This document shows, in pieces, positions 37,679-46,823 of a DNA stretch of 64,000 nucleotides (the first letter of the stretch is position 1; each line of letters starts with the position of its first letter). This DNA is from Leisingera caerulea DSM 24564 (GTDB lineage Bacteria; Pseudomonadota; Alphaproteobacteria; Rhodobacterales; Rhodobacteraceae). The stretch spans positions 3,233,217-3,297,216 of the forward strand of contig NZ_KI421513.1 of NCBI RefSeq assembly GCF_000473325.1, in the 5' to 3' direction. Under the pieces are notes generated by a model, which was given only the letters and a program-made list of their open reading frames with translations, was not told the DNA's origin and made no database searches. Position numbers and translations under genes: made by a program.

Positions 37679-37686
37679 ATGACTGA
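37570..37686 (+). CDS. Possible 38-residue leader peptide
   Basis: A frame from ATG 37570 with the strong ribosome site GGGAGGAA, ending TGA at 37684-37686, 8 bp inside the next gene. It could couple translation to the HerA-like gene. The peptide ([20 protein letters not shown] at its start) has no known family. It may be chance. Confidence 0.3.
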   Translation: MSATATASAGAGKIDYRTEKLSLYCYPQAKKRTGDRYD

Positions 37687-39223
37687 ACAGGTGTTTCTGG
37701 GCGGCGGCGGCGAGGATTACGGCACGCCGCAGGGGCTGGCCTTAAAATATGCCAACCGCCACGGGCTGATCGCCGGCGCGACCGGCACCGGCAAGACGGT
37801 GACACTGCAAATCCTTGCGGAAGGGTTTTCCAATGCCGGCGTGCCGGTGATCCTCTCGGATGTGAAAGGGGACCTGTCAGGTCTGGCCAAACCAGGTTCG
37901 GACAGCCACAAACTGCACGGCGCCTTCACCGCCCGTGCGGACAAGATCGGCTTTGCTGATTACGGCTATCACGCCTGTCCGGTTGCCTTTTGGGACCTTT
38001 ATGGCGAGCAGGGCCACCCGGTGCGCACGACGGTGGCCGAAATGGGCCCGTTGCTGCTGGCGCGCCTGCTGGAGCTGAGCGAGGCGCAGGAGGGCATCCT
38101 GAACATTGCGTTCCGGCTGGCCGACGAAGAAGGGCTGCCGCTGTTGGATCTAAAGGACCTGCAGGCGCTGCTGGTCTGGATCGGGGAAAACCGCAGCGAG
38201 CTGTCCCTGCGTTACGGCAACGTCTCCACGGCGTCGATCGGGGCGATTCAGCGCCGCCTGCTGGTGCTGGAGAACCAGGGCGGCGCGGGCCTGTTCGGGG
38301 AGCCAGCCCTGGCGCTGAGCGACCTGATGCGCTGCGATGCATCCGGTAAGGGCATGGTCAACATCCTGGCCGCGGATAAGCTGATGGCGGCGCCGGGGCT
38401 TTATTCGACGTTTCTGCTCTGGCTCCTCAGCGAGCTGTTCGAAGAACTGCCGGAGGTCGGCGACCCGGACAAGCCGCGGCTGGTCTTCTTCTTTGACGAG
38501 GCGCATTTGCTGTTCGATGACGCCCCCAAGGCATTGATCGACAAGGTGGAGCAGGTGGCCCGGCTGATCCGCTCCAAAGGCGTGGGGGTCTATTTCATCA
38601 CCCAGAACCCGGCTGACGTGCCGGAGGATATCCTGGGCCAGCTTGGCAACCGCATACAGCACGCCTTGCGTGCCTTTACCGCCAAGGACCGCAAGAACCT
38701 TCGGCTGGCCGCCGAAACCTACCGCGAGAACCCGCGCTTCCCGACCGAGGAGGCCATCCGCGAGGTGGGCGTGGGCGAGGCAGTCACCTCGATGCTGCAA
38801 AAGAAGGGGGTGCCCGGCGTGGTGGAGCGGACGCTGATCCGGCCGCCCAGTTCCCAGCTGGGCCCGATCACGCAACAAGAGCGGGCGGCCATTCTGAAAG
38901 CGTCCGATATGGCGGGTAAATACGACACGCCCCTGGACCGCCGCTCGGCCTATGAGATCCTGGCCCAGCGGGCGCAAACAGCCGCGCAGGAGGCCGAAAC
39001 CTCAGAAGCCGAGGCCGAAGAGTCGCCGCAACCGATGGCACGGGAATTCAACGCCGCCCGCCGTTATTCAGGGTCCCGGGTCAGCCGCTCCACGTCGCGC
39101 ACGTCCCGCCAGAAAGACACCTTTACCTCGGCGATGTCCGAAGTGGTGATCAAGGAGCTGAAGGGCACCACCGGCCGCCGCATTGTTCGCGGCATCCTTG
39201 GCAGCTTGTTCAGGGGGCGCTAG
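37679..39223 (+). CDS. HerA-like ATPase (DUF853, YjgR homolog)
   Basis: A 514-residue HerA/FtsK-type ATPase. Walker A is [11 protein letters not shown] near residue 35; Walker B is [16 protein letters not shown]; a ring-type arginine and the [20 protein letters not shown] segment are typical of DUF853. A basic, Ser/Arg-rich region near the C terminus ([16 protein letters not shown]) could bind nucleic acid. The cellular role of YjgR proteins is not firmly known. Its 3' end overlaps the convergent DUF2306 gene by 14 bp. Confidence 0.85.
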   Translation: MTEQVFLGGGGEDYGTPQGLALKYANRHGLIAGATGTGKTVTLQILAEGFSNAGVPVILSDVKGDLSGLAKPGSDSHKLHGAFTARADKIGFADYGYHACPVAFWDLYGEQGHPVRTTVAEMGPLLLARLLELSEAQEGILNIAFRLADEEGLPLLDLKDLQALLVWIGENRSELSLRYGNVSTASIGAIQRRLLVLENQGGAGLFGEPALALSDLMRCDASGKGMVNILAADKLMAAPGLYSTFLLWLLSELFEELPEVGDPDKPRLVFFFDEAHLLFDDAPKALIDKVEQVARLIRSKGVGVYFITQNPADVPEDILGQLGNRIQHALRAFTAKDRKNLRLAAETYRENPRFPTEEAIREVGVGEAVTSMLQKKGVPGVVERTLIRPPSSQLGPITQQERAAILKASDMAGKYDTPLDRRSAYEILAQRAQTAAQEAETSEAEAEESPQPMAREFNAARRYSGSRVSRSTSRTSRQKDTFTSAMSEVVIKELKGTTGRRIVRGILGSLFRGR

Positions 39224-39887
39224 GGCGCCGTCTCAGCATAAGCTCCAGCAGCAACAGCCAGGGCAGGTAAAAGCCTGCATTCATAAAGAGATCAAACCCG
39301 CCGGTGAACTGCGGGTTTGATGCCGCGCCGCCGGTGGCCAGCACCCACAGGCCGTATTGAACACGGTACAGCCAGGACCCCATCGCAAGGACCAGCAGCC
39401 GCAGCGCCCACCGCCGGTGGCGGACGGTTTGCCCCTGCCGCGCCAGCCGTGCGGTTTGAATGGCCGCGGCCAGCAGCAACAGGCCATAGACCGCAAACCC
39501 TGCGTCCATCGGCCAGCCGCCAATCGTGCCCTGCCAGGCTGTGAACGCAAGCCCGCCCGCCGCCGTCACGCAGGCGGCCAGGACAAGCAGGCGGCCAAGC
39601 CATCTGTGCAGCCCGGGCAGGCGCCCGCTGAGGCCCAACCCCAGCTGCAGCGGCACCAGGACAGGCAGCACGGCCCCGATCAGCATGTGCACAGAGATGG
39701 CCGCATTGGACCAAACCGCGCCCGGAATGAACAGGTAGGTATCTCTCTTCGCACTGCCGCCCAGGCCCTCGATCCCGAACACAGCGGCATAATAGCTGAA
39801 AGGCGCAGCCAGCAGCGCCAATACAACAAGGGCCGCAGCTTTCGCCGCGGCCCCTTTTGCTGTTTTCTTTTGCAGGCTGTGTTGCAC
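39210..39887 (-). CDS. DUF2306-family membrane protein
   Basis: A 225-residue integral membrane protein with about seven hydrophobic segments. The [20 protein letters not shown] and [15 protein letters not shown] stretches match DUF2306 (conserved histidines in the membrane). Function unknown; some members are haem- or redox-linked. Convergent with the HerA-like gene. Confidence 0.72.
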   Translation of the reverse strand: MQHSLQKKTAKGAAAKAAALVVLALLAAPFSYYAAVFGIEGLGGSAKRDTYLFIPGAVWSNAAISVHMLIGAVLPVLVPLQLGLGLSGRLPGLHRWLGRLLVLAACVTAAGGLAFTAWQGTIGGWPMDAGFAVYGLLLLAAAIQTARLARQGQTVRHRRWALRLLVLAMGSWLYRVQYGLWVLATGGAASNPQFTGGFDLFMNAGFYLPWLLLLELMLRRRPSAP

Positions 39888-39910
39888 GAGAGCTATCCCA
39901 AAGCCGTTGC

Positions 39911-41233
39911 CTATTTCTCCGGGATCAGGCCCCGCGGGCTGAACCTCAGCACCAGAAGCAGGATCAGGCCCATTGTGAACAGCCGCATGTGCGAAGCGCT
40001 TTCCATCAGGTGCGCCTTCAGCGCGCTGCCCTCGGCCATGCCAGAGGTCACCAGCTCCATCAGCAGGATACCCATCGGCTCCACCTTGATCCAGAAGAAC
40101 CAGATCAGCATGCCGCCCAGAACCGCGCCAAAGTTGTTGCCGGAGCCGCCGACGATCACCATCACCCAGATTAGGAAGGTGAACCGCAGCGGGTTGTAGG
40201 TGCCCGGCGTCAGCTGGCTGTCCAGGGTGGTCATCATGGCACCGGCGATGCCGCAGATGGCGGAGCCCAGCACGAAGATCTGCAGGTGGCGGCGGGTCAC
40301 ATCCTTGCCCATCGCCTCGGCCGCGGTTTCATTGTCGCGGATCGCGCGCATCATCCGGCCCCAGGGGCTTTTGAGCGCCATCTGCGCCATCCACAGCAGC
40401 GCCAGCAGCACCACGGTGAACATCAGCGCATAGCCTGCCTTGACGTAAACGGTCGACGCGGTGACCGGGTCCATGCCCCAGCTGGCGGCCCGTTCAACAA
40501 AGGACGGATCGTTCTGCAGATCCACCTCATAGGGCAGCGGGCGGGGCAGGCCGACCACGTTCTTGACGCCCCGCGACAGCCAGTCTTCGTTCTTGAGCAC
40601 CGCGATGATGATCTCGGCAATGCCCAGTGTGGCAATCGCCAGATAATCCGAGCGCAGGCCCAGGGCCGTCTTGCCGATCAGCCAGGCAGCCCCGGCCGCC
40701 AGCAGCCCGCCCGCGGGCCAGGCCAGCAGCACAGGCAGGCCAAGGCCGCCGATGTTGCCCTGCAGCGCCGGGTTGATCGCCTCGACCGAGCTCACCGCCG
40801 GATCGAAGATGGCCCGGTAAACGAAGAAGCCGGCGACCAGGACAGCCAGCAGCACCAGCGTTCTGAATTTGCCCGCTGGCATATTCTTGGTGATCATCAC
40901 TGCGGCCACGATTGTCATCGCACCCATGACCAAGGCCATTACGATGCTGACGCCGCCCGACGACCAGGCCGCCGGGATCACCGGCGTCGAGGTCAGCACC
41001 ACCGCCAGCCCGCCAAGCGCGGTAAAGCCCATGATGCCGACGTTGAACAACCCGGCAAAGCCCCACTGGATGTTCACCCCGATGGCCATGATGGCCGAGA
41101 TCAGGCCCATGTTCAGGATCACCAGCGCCGAGTTCCAGGAGCCGGAGAAGAACAGGAAGTCGGTCATGCCTTCAGCCAGGATCATCACGCCGACAAAGAC
41201 GAAAAGAAGGGTATGTTTCATGGTGTCGGTCAT
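39911..41233 (-). CDS. livM: Branched-chain amino-acid ABC permease LivM
   Basis: A 440-residue permease with about ten membrane helices and the LivM signature near the C terminus (MRAIRDNETAAEAMGKDVTR). It is longer than the typical LivM through an insert near 120-180. It pairs with LivH to form the channel for branched-chain amino acids or related amides. Its start overlaps the livH stop by 4 nt. Confidence 0.9.
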   Translation of the reverse strand: MTDTMKHTLLFVFVGVMILAEGMTDFLFFSGSWNSALVILNMGLISAIMAIGVNIQWGFAGLFNVGIMGFTALGGLAVVLTSTPVIPAAWSSGGVSIVMALVMGAMTIVAAVMITKNMPAGKFRTLVLLAVLVAGFFVYRAIFDPAVSSVEAINPALQGNIGGLGLPVLLAWPAGGLLAAGAAWLIGKTALGLRSDYLAIATLGIAEIIIAVLKNEDWLSRGVKNVVGLPRPLPYEVDLQNDPSFVERAASWGMDPVTASTVYVKAGYALMFTVVLLALLWMAQMALKSPWGRMMRAIRDNETAAEAMGKDVTRRHLQIFVLGSAICGIAGAMMTTLDSQLTPGTYNPLRFTFLIWVMVIVGGSGNNFGAVLGGMLIWFFWIKVEPMGILLMELVTSGMAEGSALKAHLMESASHMRLFTMGLILLLVLRFSPRGLIPEK

Positions 41234-42240
41234 ACCGCTTTCCCTTTGAAAAGGCCGGTGGGCTTGAACAGGAGGACGACAATCAGGATCGCGAAGGAAA
41301 CCGCGAACTTGTAGTCTGTGCTGAGGAGCTGAACCAGCCCGTCAGGCGCCAGGCTGTCCGGCAGGCCGTAGGTCAGGACCTTTTTCCAGGCATAGGTGAT
41401 CGTCACCTCGGAGAAGGCGATGATGAACCCGCCCGCAATCGCGCCGATCGGGTTGCCGAGGCCGCCCACGATGGCAGAGGCAAAGATCGGCAGCAGCAGC
41501 TGGAAATAGGTGAACGGCTTGAACGATTTGTCGAGGCCGTAGAGCACGCCCGCAATGGTCGCCAGAGCCGCCACGATCATCCAAGTGTACATCACCACGC
41601 GTTCCGGGTTGATGCCCGACAGCAGCGCCAGATCCTCGTTATCCGAATAGGCGCGCATGGATTTGCCGGTTCGGGTCTTGTTCAGGAACCAGAACAGCAC
41701 CGCCACCACGATGATCGCGGTGATCACGGTGATGCCTTGGGTGGTCTTGATCGCCAGGCCTTCGTTCAGGCCGGTCATCTGCTTGAAAGTGCGCGCCTTG
41801 ATGATGAAGCGTTCGCCGTCGGAAAACCGCTGGTCGCCAGGGCCGATGATGAAACGCACGATGCCGTTCATCATGAACATCACACCCAGAGAGACCATCA
41901 CGAAGATCACCGGCTTCGCCTTTTGCTGGCGGTAGAACCGGTAGACGGTCTTATCGGTCAGCAGCGCCAGGCCGATAGTTCCCAGAATGCCAAAGGGCAA
42001 GGCCAGCAGCGCCGTCGGCAGCGGGCCTGCACCGATCCCCATCGACTGGAACAGCCAGGTAATCAGGATCGTGACCATCGCGCCGAACGCCATGGTGTCT
42101 CCATGGGCAAAGTTCGAGAACCGCAGGATCCCGTAAATCAGCGTCACCCCCAGCGCGCCAAGCGCCAGCTGGCTGCCATAGGCAAGCCCGGGGACAATAA
42201 CAAAGTTGGTAAGCGCCACGAGGGCGTTGAGAAGATCCAT
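41230..42240 (-). CDS. livH: Branched-chain amino-acid ABC permease LivH
   Basis: A 336-residue permease, start at ATG 42240, which overlaps the stop of the upstream small gene as TAATG. The LivH hallmarks are ALGVTLIYGILRFSNFAHGD near the N terminus and GLGNPIGAIAGGFIIAFSE near the C terminus. The longer frame to 42258 lies within the upstream gene and is unlikely. Confidence 0.92.
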   Translation of the reverse strand: MDLLNALVALTNFVIVPGLAYGSQLALGALGVTLIYGILRFSNFAHGDTMAFGAMVTILITWLFQSMGIGAGPLPTALLALPFGILGTIGLALLTDKTVYRFYRQQKAKPVIFVMVSLGVMFMMNGIVRFIIGPGDQRFSDGERFIIKARTFKQMTGLNEGLAIKTTQGITVITAIIVVAVLFWFLNKTRTGKSMRAYSDNEDLALLSGINPERVVMYTWMIVAALATIAGVLYGLDKSFKPFTYFQLLLPIFASAIVGGLGNPIGAIAGGFIIAFSEVTITYAWKKVLTYGLPDSLAPDGLVQLLSTDYKFAVSFAILIVVLLFKPTGLFKGKAV

Positions 42241-42599
42241 TACCCAAGCTCTCCGCAAGATAGTTCGATTACTTCGGTTTCTGTATTTCCGCTTGAATGA
42301 GGAAACCGCACCAAAGTAACGTCCGCGTTTTTGCCGTTAAAGATGATGTGGCTTTGGATCCCTTCGAACTCCCAGTATGCCGTTTTTGTTTCTTGGGAAA
42401 TCGTTAGTTCTATCAACTTCGATCCGTAAACAACGTACTTCGGAATATCGTCCAAAACGACTAACTGAAGCCTTGTTTGCGCTTCCAAGCAACCTGAGGT
42501 TAATCTGCAAACTTCTGAGGATCTGCAAAAGCCAATTTCGTCGCTTGCGAACGCAAGCGAAGGAAGAACTGCAATGAACCCGAACAAAAATTTCCGCAT
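42240..42599 (-). CDS. Small exported hypothetical protein inside the liv operon
   Basis: A 119-residue protein with a signal peptide (MRKFLFGFIAVLPSLAFASD). The mature part has four cysteines (GFCRSSEVC, SGCLEAQ, ELSCGELG), probably two disulfides. It is tightly packed between livF (2-nt gap) and livH (TAATG overlap), but is less GC-rich than the transporter genes and belongs to no Liv family. It is likely an insertion that kept the operon frame, perhaps a periplasmic partner. Confidence 0.65.
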   Translation of the reverse strand: MRKFLFGFIAVLPSLAFASDEIGFCRSSEVCRLTSGCLEAQTRLQLVVLDDIPKYVVYGSKLIELTISQETKTAYWEFEGIQSHIIFNGKNADVTLVRFPHSSGNTETEVIELSCGELG

Positions 42600-42601
42600 T
42601 C

Positions 42602-43432
42602 TCAGCCCCCCAGGAAAGATTTGCGCACTTCGGGATCGGCCAGCAGCTCCTTGCCGGTGCCGGTATAGGCATTGCGCCCCTGCACCAGAACATAGCCTTT
42701 GTCCGCGATCTCAAGCGCTTGCTTGGCGTTCTGCTCCACCATCAGGATCGGCAGCCCGGTGCGGGCAACTTCGATGATGCGGTCGAACAGTTCATCCATC
42801 ACGATGGGGGAGACGCCCGCCGTGGGCTCGTCCAGCATCAGCACCTTGGGCTTGGTCATCAGCGCGCGGCCCACGGCCACCTGCTGGCGCTGGCCGCCGG
42901 ACAGCTCACCGGCCGGCTGGTTGCGCTTGTCGCGCAGGATCGGGAACAGATCATAGACCTGCTCCATCGTGTCCCGGAAATCATCGGTGCGGATAAAGGC
43001 GCCCATCTCCAGGTTCTCTTCCACCGTCATCGAGGTGAAGATGTTGCTGGTCTGCGGCACAAAGCCCATGCCCTTGACCACGCGGTCCTGGGGGCTGAGC
43101 AGGGTGATGTCCTCGCCGTCCAGCCGCACCGCGCCGGAGCGCACGTTCAGCATCCCGAACACCGCCTTCATTGCGGTTGACTTGCCGGCGCCGTTGGGGC
43201 CGACGATCACCGCGATCTCGCCCTTGTCGACGGCGATTGTGCAGTCATGCAGGATGTCCGGACCCTTGCCGTAGCCGCCGGTCATGGTGTCGCCGATCAG
43301 GAAAGGGCCGCCATCGACCTTATGCGTGGGGCCGCTCTTCAGATGGGCGGGCTGCATCGTGCCCACGCCTTTCAGGTTGGTGATCGAGGCGTCCTTGTTG
43401 CCGTGATCGTCCTGGTAGGGGTTGTCGCTCAT
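42602..43432 (-). CDS. livF: Branched-chain amino-acid ABC ATPase LivF
   Basis: A 276-residue ABC ATPase: Walker A GPNGAGKST, signature LSGGQRQQ, Walker B VLMLDEPTAGVSP (the SP after TAG is typical of LivF). It has an unusual 45-residue N-terminal extension (MSDNPYQDDHGNKDASITNL) of low complexity. Its start overlaps the livG stop by 4 nt. Confidence 0.92.
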   Translation of the reverse strand: MSDNPYQDDHGNKDASITNLKGVGTMQPAHLKSGPTHKVDGGPFLIGDTMTGGYGKGPDILHDCTIAVDKGEIAVIVGPNGAGKSTAMKAVFGMLNVRSGAVRLDGEDITLLSPQDRVVKGMGFVPQTSNIFTSMTVEENLEMGAFIRTDDFRDTMEQVYDLFPILRDKRNQPAGELSGGQRQQVAVGRALMTKPKVLMLDEPTAGVSPIVMDELFDRIIEVARTGLPILMVEQNAKQALEIADKGYVLVQGRNAYTGTGKELLADPEVRKSFLGG

Positions 43433-44217
43433 GCGTCCGCCTCCAGCTTATCCTTGTTTTTCAGACCGGTGCCCAGGTAGGCCTCGATCACATGCTCGTT
43501 TGCCTTGATCTCGTCCAGGGTGCCCTCGGCCAGCTTCTTGCCTTCGGCCATACAGATCACCGGGTCGCACAGGCGGCCGATGAATTCCATGTCGTGCTCG
43601 ATGACGACAAAGGTATAGCCGCGCTCCTCATTCAGGCGCTTGATCGCGTCGGCAATGGTATAGAGCAGGGTGCGGTTCACCCCGGCGCCGACCTCATCCA
43701 GGAAGACGATCTTGGCATCCACCATCATGGTGCGGCCCAGTTCCAGCAGCTTCTTCTGGCCGCCGGACACCTGGCCTGCTTTCAGGTCGGCGATGTGGCT
43801 GATGGTCAGGAACTCCAGCACCTCATCCGCCTTGGCCCGCAGCGCGCGTTCCTCGTCTGCAATCCGCTTGCGGCCGAACCAGGTGTTCCACAGCGTCTCG
43901 CCCGATTGCGCGCCGGGCACCATCATCAGGTTTTCCCGGCAGGTCATCGAGGAGAATTCATGCGCGATCTGGAAGGTGCGCAAGAGGCCCTTGTGGAACA
44001 GCTCATGCGGCGGCAGGCCGGTGATGTCCTCACCATCCATGGTGACCCGGCCTGAGGTTGGCTCCAGCACGCCTGCGATAACGTTGAAAAGTGTGGTCTT
44101 TCCGGCCCCGTTCGGGCCGATCAAACCGGTTATGGACCCCTTAGCGATTTCCAGCGAAGCGCCATCCACCGCGTGGAACCCGCCGAAGTGCTTATGCAAG
44201 TCCTCGACGACGATCAT
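43429..44217 (-). CDS. livG: Branched-chain amino-acid ABC ATPase LivG
   Basis: A 262-residue ABC ATPase with Walker A GPNGAGKTT, signature VSGGQKKLLELGR and Walker B IVFLDEVGAGVNRTL. The V after DE, with a G where LivG usually has PTAG, is a small deviation. With LivF it powers the LivHM channel. Confidence 0.92.
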   Translation of the reverse strand: MIVVEDLHKHFGGFHAVDGASLEIAKGSITGLIGPNGAGKTTLFNVIAGVLEPTSGRVTMDGEDITGLPPHELFHKGLLRTFQIAHEFSSMTCRENLMMVPGAQSGETLWNTWFGRKRIADEERALRAKADEVLEFLTISHIADLKAGQVSGGQKKLLELGRTMMVDAKIVFLDEVGAGVNRTLLYTIADAIKRLNEERGYTFVVIEHDMEFIGRLCDPVICMAEGKKLAEGTLDEIKANEHVIEAYLGTGLKNKDKLEADA

Positions 44218-44262
44218 GTCATTTCATCCCCTGCCGCAGTTTGTGCGGCGTTTTTAATTTGG

Positions 44263-44290
44263 AACAGCCCGGGCAAAACCCGGGCTGTTC
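44263..44290. terminator. Hairpin between the binding-protein gene and livG
   Basis: AACAGCCCGGG and CCCGGGCTGTT form an 11-bp stem. The T run is on the plus side, so on the minus transcript it more likely attenuates or protects the abundant binding-protein mRNA. Confidence 0.55.
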
Positions 44291-44316
44291 TTTTTTGGTT
44301 GCTTTTCCGATAGTTA

Positions 44317-45510
44317 TCAGCGGAAGCGAAGGGTTTCGTTCTTGCCGTCCTTCACTTCGATCTCGCGGTAGGAGCCTGCGCTCTCACCCGGGCCGATCAG
44401 CTCAACGCCAGTTGCGCCCTGATAGTCGATCTCACCGCCTTCGGCGAGGATTTCAAGCGCCTTGCCCAGTTCACCCGGGTTGATCGGCTCGCCCGGGGCG
44501 TTGGCCACGTCCAGGATCTTGCCGACGTAATCCGCCGGGTTGGTGGAGTTGGCAGCCTGCATCGCCAGCAGGAACAGCGCCGCAGCGTCATAGGATTCGG
44601 ACGCATAGGCGGAGGTGCCGTCAAAGCCGCGCTCTTTCGCCATTTCGGCAAAGATTTCCGCGCCCTTGCTGTCGGAGCCTGCGATCTGGCCAAAGGAGCC
44701 GTCCAGGTCCGGGCCGACGTTCTGCGGCAGGGTGTCGCCGATCATGCCGCCGGGCAGGCCAAAGGTGTCAAACGCACCGGAATCCAGCGCGCCCTGAATG
44801 ATACCCAGGCCGCCCTGGTCCAGATAGCCCGCAACCACCAGAATGTCGCCGCCGGCCGATGCCAGCGCGCCGACTTCAGCAGAATAGTCGCCTTTGCCGT
44901 CTTCATGCGCGGTCACGATGGTGACTTCGCCGCCAACTTCCTCAAACGAGGTCTTGATCGCGTCCGCCAGTCCCTTGCCATAGTCGTTGTTGGTGTAGGT
45001 CAGGGCGATCGAGTTGATGCCGCGCTCTTTCAGGATCTCGGCCATCACCTGGCCTTCGCGCGCGTCAGACGGCGAGGTGCGGAAGAACAGGCCGTTGTCT
45101 TCCATGGACGACAGGCCGGGCGAGGTTGCGGAGGGCGAGATCATCACCATGCCGTTCGGAATTGCCACGTTCTGCAGGATGGCGCCCGTCACGCCGGAGC
45201 AATCGCCGCCGATGATGCCGTTCACGCCCTCAGCCACCAGCTTTTCGCCGTTTGCCACGGCCAGGCCGTTGTCGATACAGCCGGTGTCAGCACGGACCGG
45301 GGTCACGGTGGCGCTGTCCAGCAGCTTGCCCGATTTGGTGACTTCTTCCATGGCCAGTTCGGCGCCGTCGCCCATTGCCGGGGCCAGCGATTCAATCGGG
45401 CCGGTGAAGCCGAACAGCACGCCCAGTTTCACTTCCTTCGCATGGCCGCCAGCAAATGCGGTGCCAGCCGTCAGCGCAGCGGCCGCGGTGGCCATCAGCA
45501 GTTTTTTCAT
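44317..45510 (-). CDS. livK: Branched-chain amino-acid type substrate-binding protein
   Basis: A 397-residue periplasmic binding protein (Peripla_BP_6) with signal peptide MKKLLMATAAAALTAGTAFA. VKLGVLFGFTGPIESLAP and NGIIGGDCSGVTGA are typical first-lobe blocks. It is first in the operon, followed by a hairpin, which fits its need for high expression. The true ligand could be branched-chain amino acids, amides or urea-like compounds. Start 45510 is the one with the signal peptide at the N terminus. Confidence 0.88.
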   Translation of the reverse strand: MKKLLMATAAAALTAGTAFAGGHAKEVKLGVLFGFTGPIESLAPAMGDGAELAMEEVTKSGKLLDSATVTPVRADTGCIDNGLAVANGEKLVAEGVNGIIGGDCSGVTGAILQNVAIPNGMVMISPSATSPGLSSMEDNGLFFRTSPSDAREGQVMAEILKERGINSIALTYTNNDYGKGLADAIKTSFEEVGGEVTIVTAHEDGKGDYSAEVGALASAGGDILVVAGYLDQGGLGIIQGALDSGAFDTFGLPGGMIGDTLPQNVGPDLDGSFGQIAGSDSKGAEIFAEMAKERGFDGTSAYASESYDAAALFLLAMQAANSTNPADYVGKILDVANAPGEPINPGELGKALEILAEGGEIDYQGATGVELIGPGESAGSYREIEVKDGKNETLRFR

Positions 45511-45699
45511 TTGAGAACTCCCATTGTTGGAACAAAAATGTTCACATCGGACCCTAGGCAAGCCGGTTGAAAAAGAAAAGTCTTATTGAACCGGAACAAT
45601 TTTCCTCGGGCCGCTTGTTTCGCGCTGCTCCTCCTCTTGATCCCCGGATGCAGCGCCGGCGTGGATTTACCGTGGAATCAGCAGAAGGAAAAGACCTCA

Positions 45700-46803
45700 A
45701 TGTTACAGCTGCTTCGCCCCGTGACGCTTGCCCTGGCGCTGATGACGGTTTTCACGGCGGCACCCGCGGAAACGCTCTCCAGCAGCCAGGGCGCGCTCCG
45801 CGTCACCCGGATCGCGGCGGGGTTTGATGTGCCCTGGGCGATTGCGTTTCTGCCGGATGGCGGCCTTTTGGTGACAGAGCGGGACGGCCGGCTTTTTTAT
45901 GTGCGCGACGGGCAAAAGCAGCGCGTCAGCGGCACGCCGGCAGTGGCAGCCGAGGGGCAGGGCGGGCTGCTGGATGTGATGGTGCCGCGCGACTTTGCCC
46001 GCAGCCGCGAGATATTCCTGACCTACGCCAAGCGCCAGGGGCGCGGGGCTGGCACCGCCTTGGCTGTCGGCAAGCTCAGCCGGGACAATTCCCGGCTGAC
46101 GAATGTCAGACTGCTGTTCGAGGCCGCGCCCGGGTCCCGCGGCGGGCGGCATTTCGGCTCCCGCGTGGTGGAAGCGCGGGACGGCACCTTGTTTGTCTCG
46201 CTGGGGGAGCGCGGCGACCGGCCCAGCGCCCAGAACCTGCGGCTACACCAGGGATCGGTGGTGCGGATCAACCGCGACGGCACGGTGCCAGTCAGTAACC
46301 CATTCACAAAGACCGAAGGCGCTCAGCCGGAAATCTGGTCCTTCGGGCACCGCAACCCGCAGGGCATGGCGCTGGACTTGCAAGGCAACCTGTGGGTCGC
46401 TGAACACGGCGCCAAAGGCGGCGATGAGGTGAACAGGGTCCGCAAAGGGGCCAACTACGGCTGGCCGGTGATTTCCTACGGCCGCCATTACTCAGGCGCG
46501 CGGATCGGAGAGGGCACCGCGAAACCCGGCATGGAGCAGCCGCAGTGGTACTGGGACCCCTCCATGGCGCCGTCCGGTATGATGATCTATTCCGGCCGGA
46601 TGTGGCCGGAGTGGCGCGGTGACATCTTTGTCGGCTCACTCAAGTTCGACTATATCTCGCGGCTTTCCGGAGCGCCGCTGCAGGAGGTAGAGCAGTTGCA
46701 AAGCAGCGAAACGGGCCGCATCCGCGACGTGCAGGAAGCGCCAGATGGCAGCATCTGGTTCGCCTCGGAAACGGAGGGGGCCATTTTCAGGCTGTCCCGC
46801 TGA
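45700..46803 (+). CDS. PQQ-dependent aldose sugar dehydrogenase-like protein
   Basis: A 367-residue beta-propeller protein of the soluble glucose dehydrogenase/YliI family: FDVPWAIAFLPDGGLLVTER, GHRNPQGMALD (catalytic region) and WVAEHGAKGGDEVNRV are hallmark blocks. Signal peptide LRPVTLALALMTVFTAAPAE. It oxidises aldoses in the periplasm with PQQ. The frame continues upstream to a TTG at 45586 that would give a lipoprotein signal (LLLLIPGC); ATG 45700 with AAGGAAAAG upstream is preferred. Confidence 0.85.
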   Translation: MLQLLRPVTLALALMTVFTAAPAETLSSSQGALRVTRIAAGFDVPWAIAFLPDGGLLVTERDGRLFYVRDGQKQRVSGTPAVAAEGQGGLLDVMVPRDFARSREIFLTYAKRQGRGAGTALAVGKLSRDNSRLTNVRLLFEAAPGSRGGRHFGSRVVEARDGTLFVSLGERGDRPSAQNLRLHQGSVVRINRDGTVPVSNPFTKTEGAQPEIWSFGHRNPQGMALDLQGNLWVAEHGAKGGDEVNRVRKGANYGWPVISYGRHYSGARIGEGTAKPGMEQPQWYWDPSMAPSGMMIYSGRMWPEWRGDIFVGSLKFDYISRLSGAPLQEVEQLQSSETGRIRDVQEAPDGSIWFASETEGAIFRLSR

Positions 46804-46823
46804 ACGGAACAGCCAGCCGCAGG

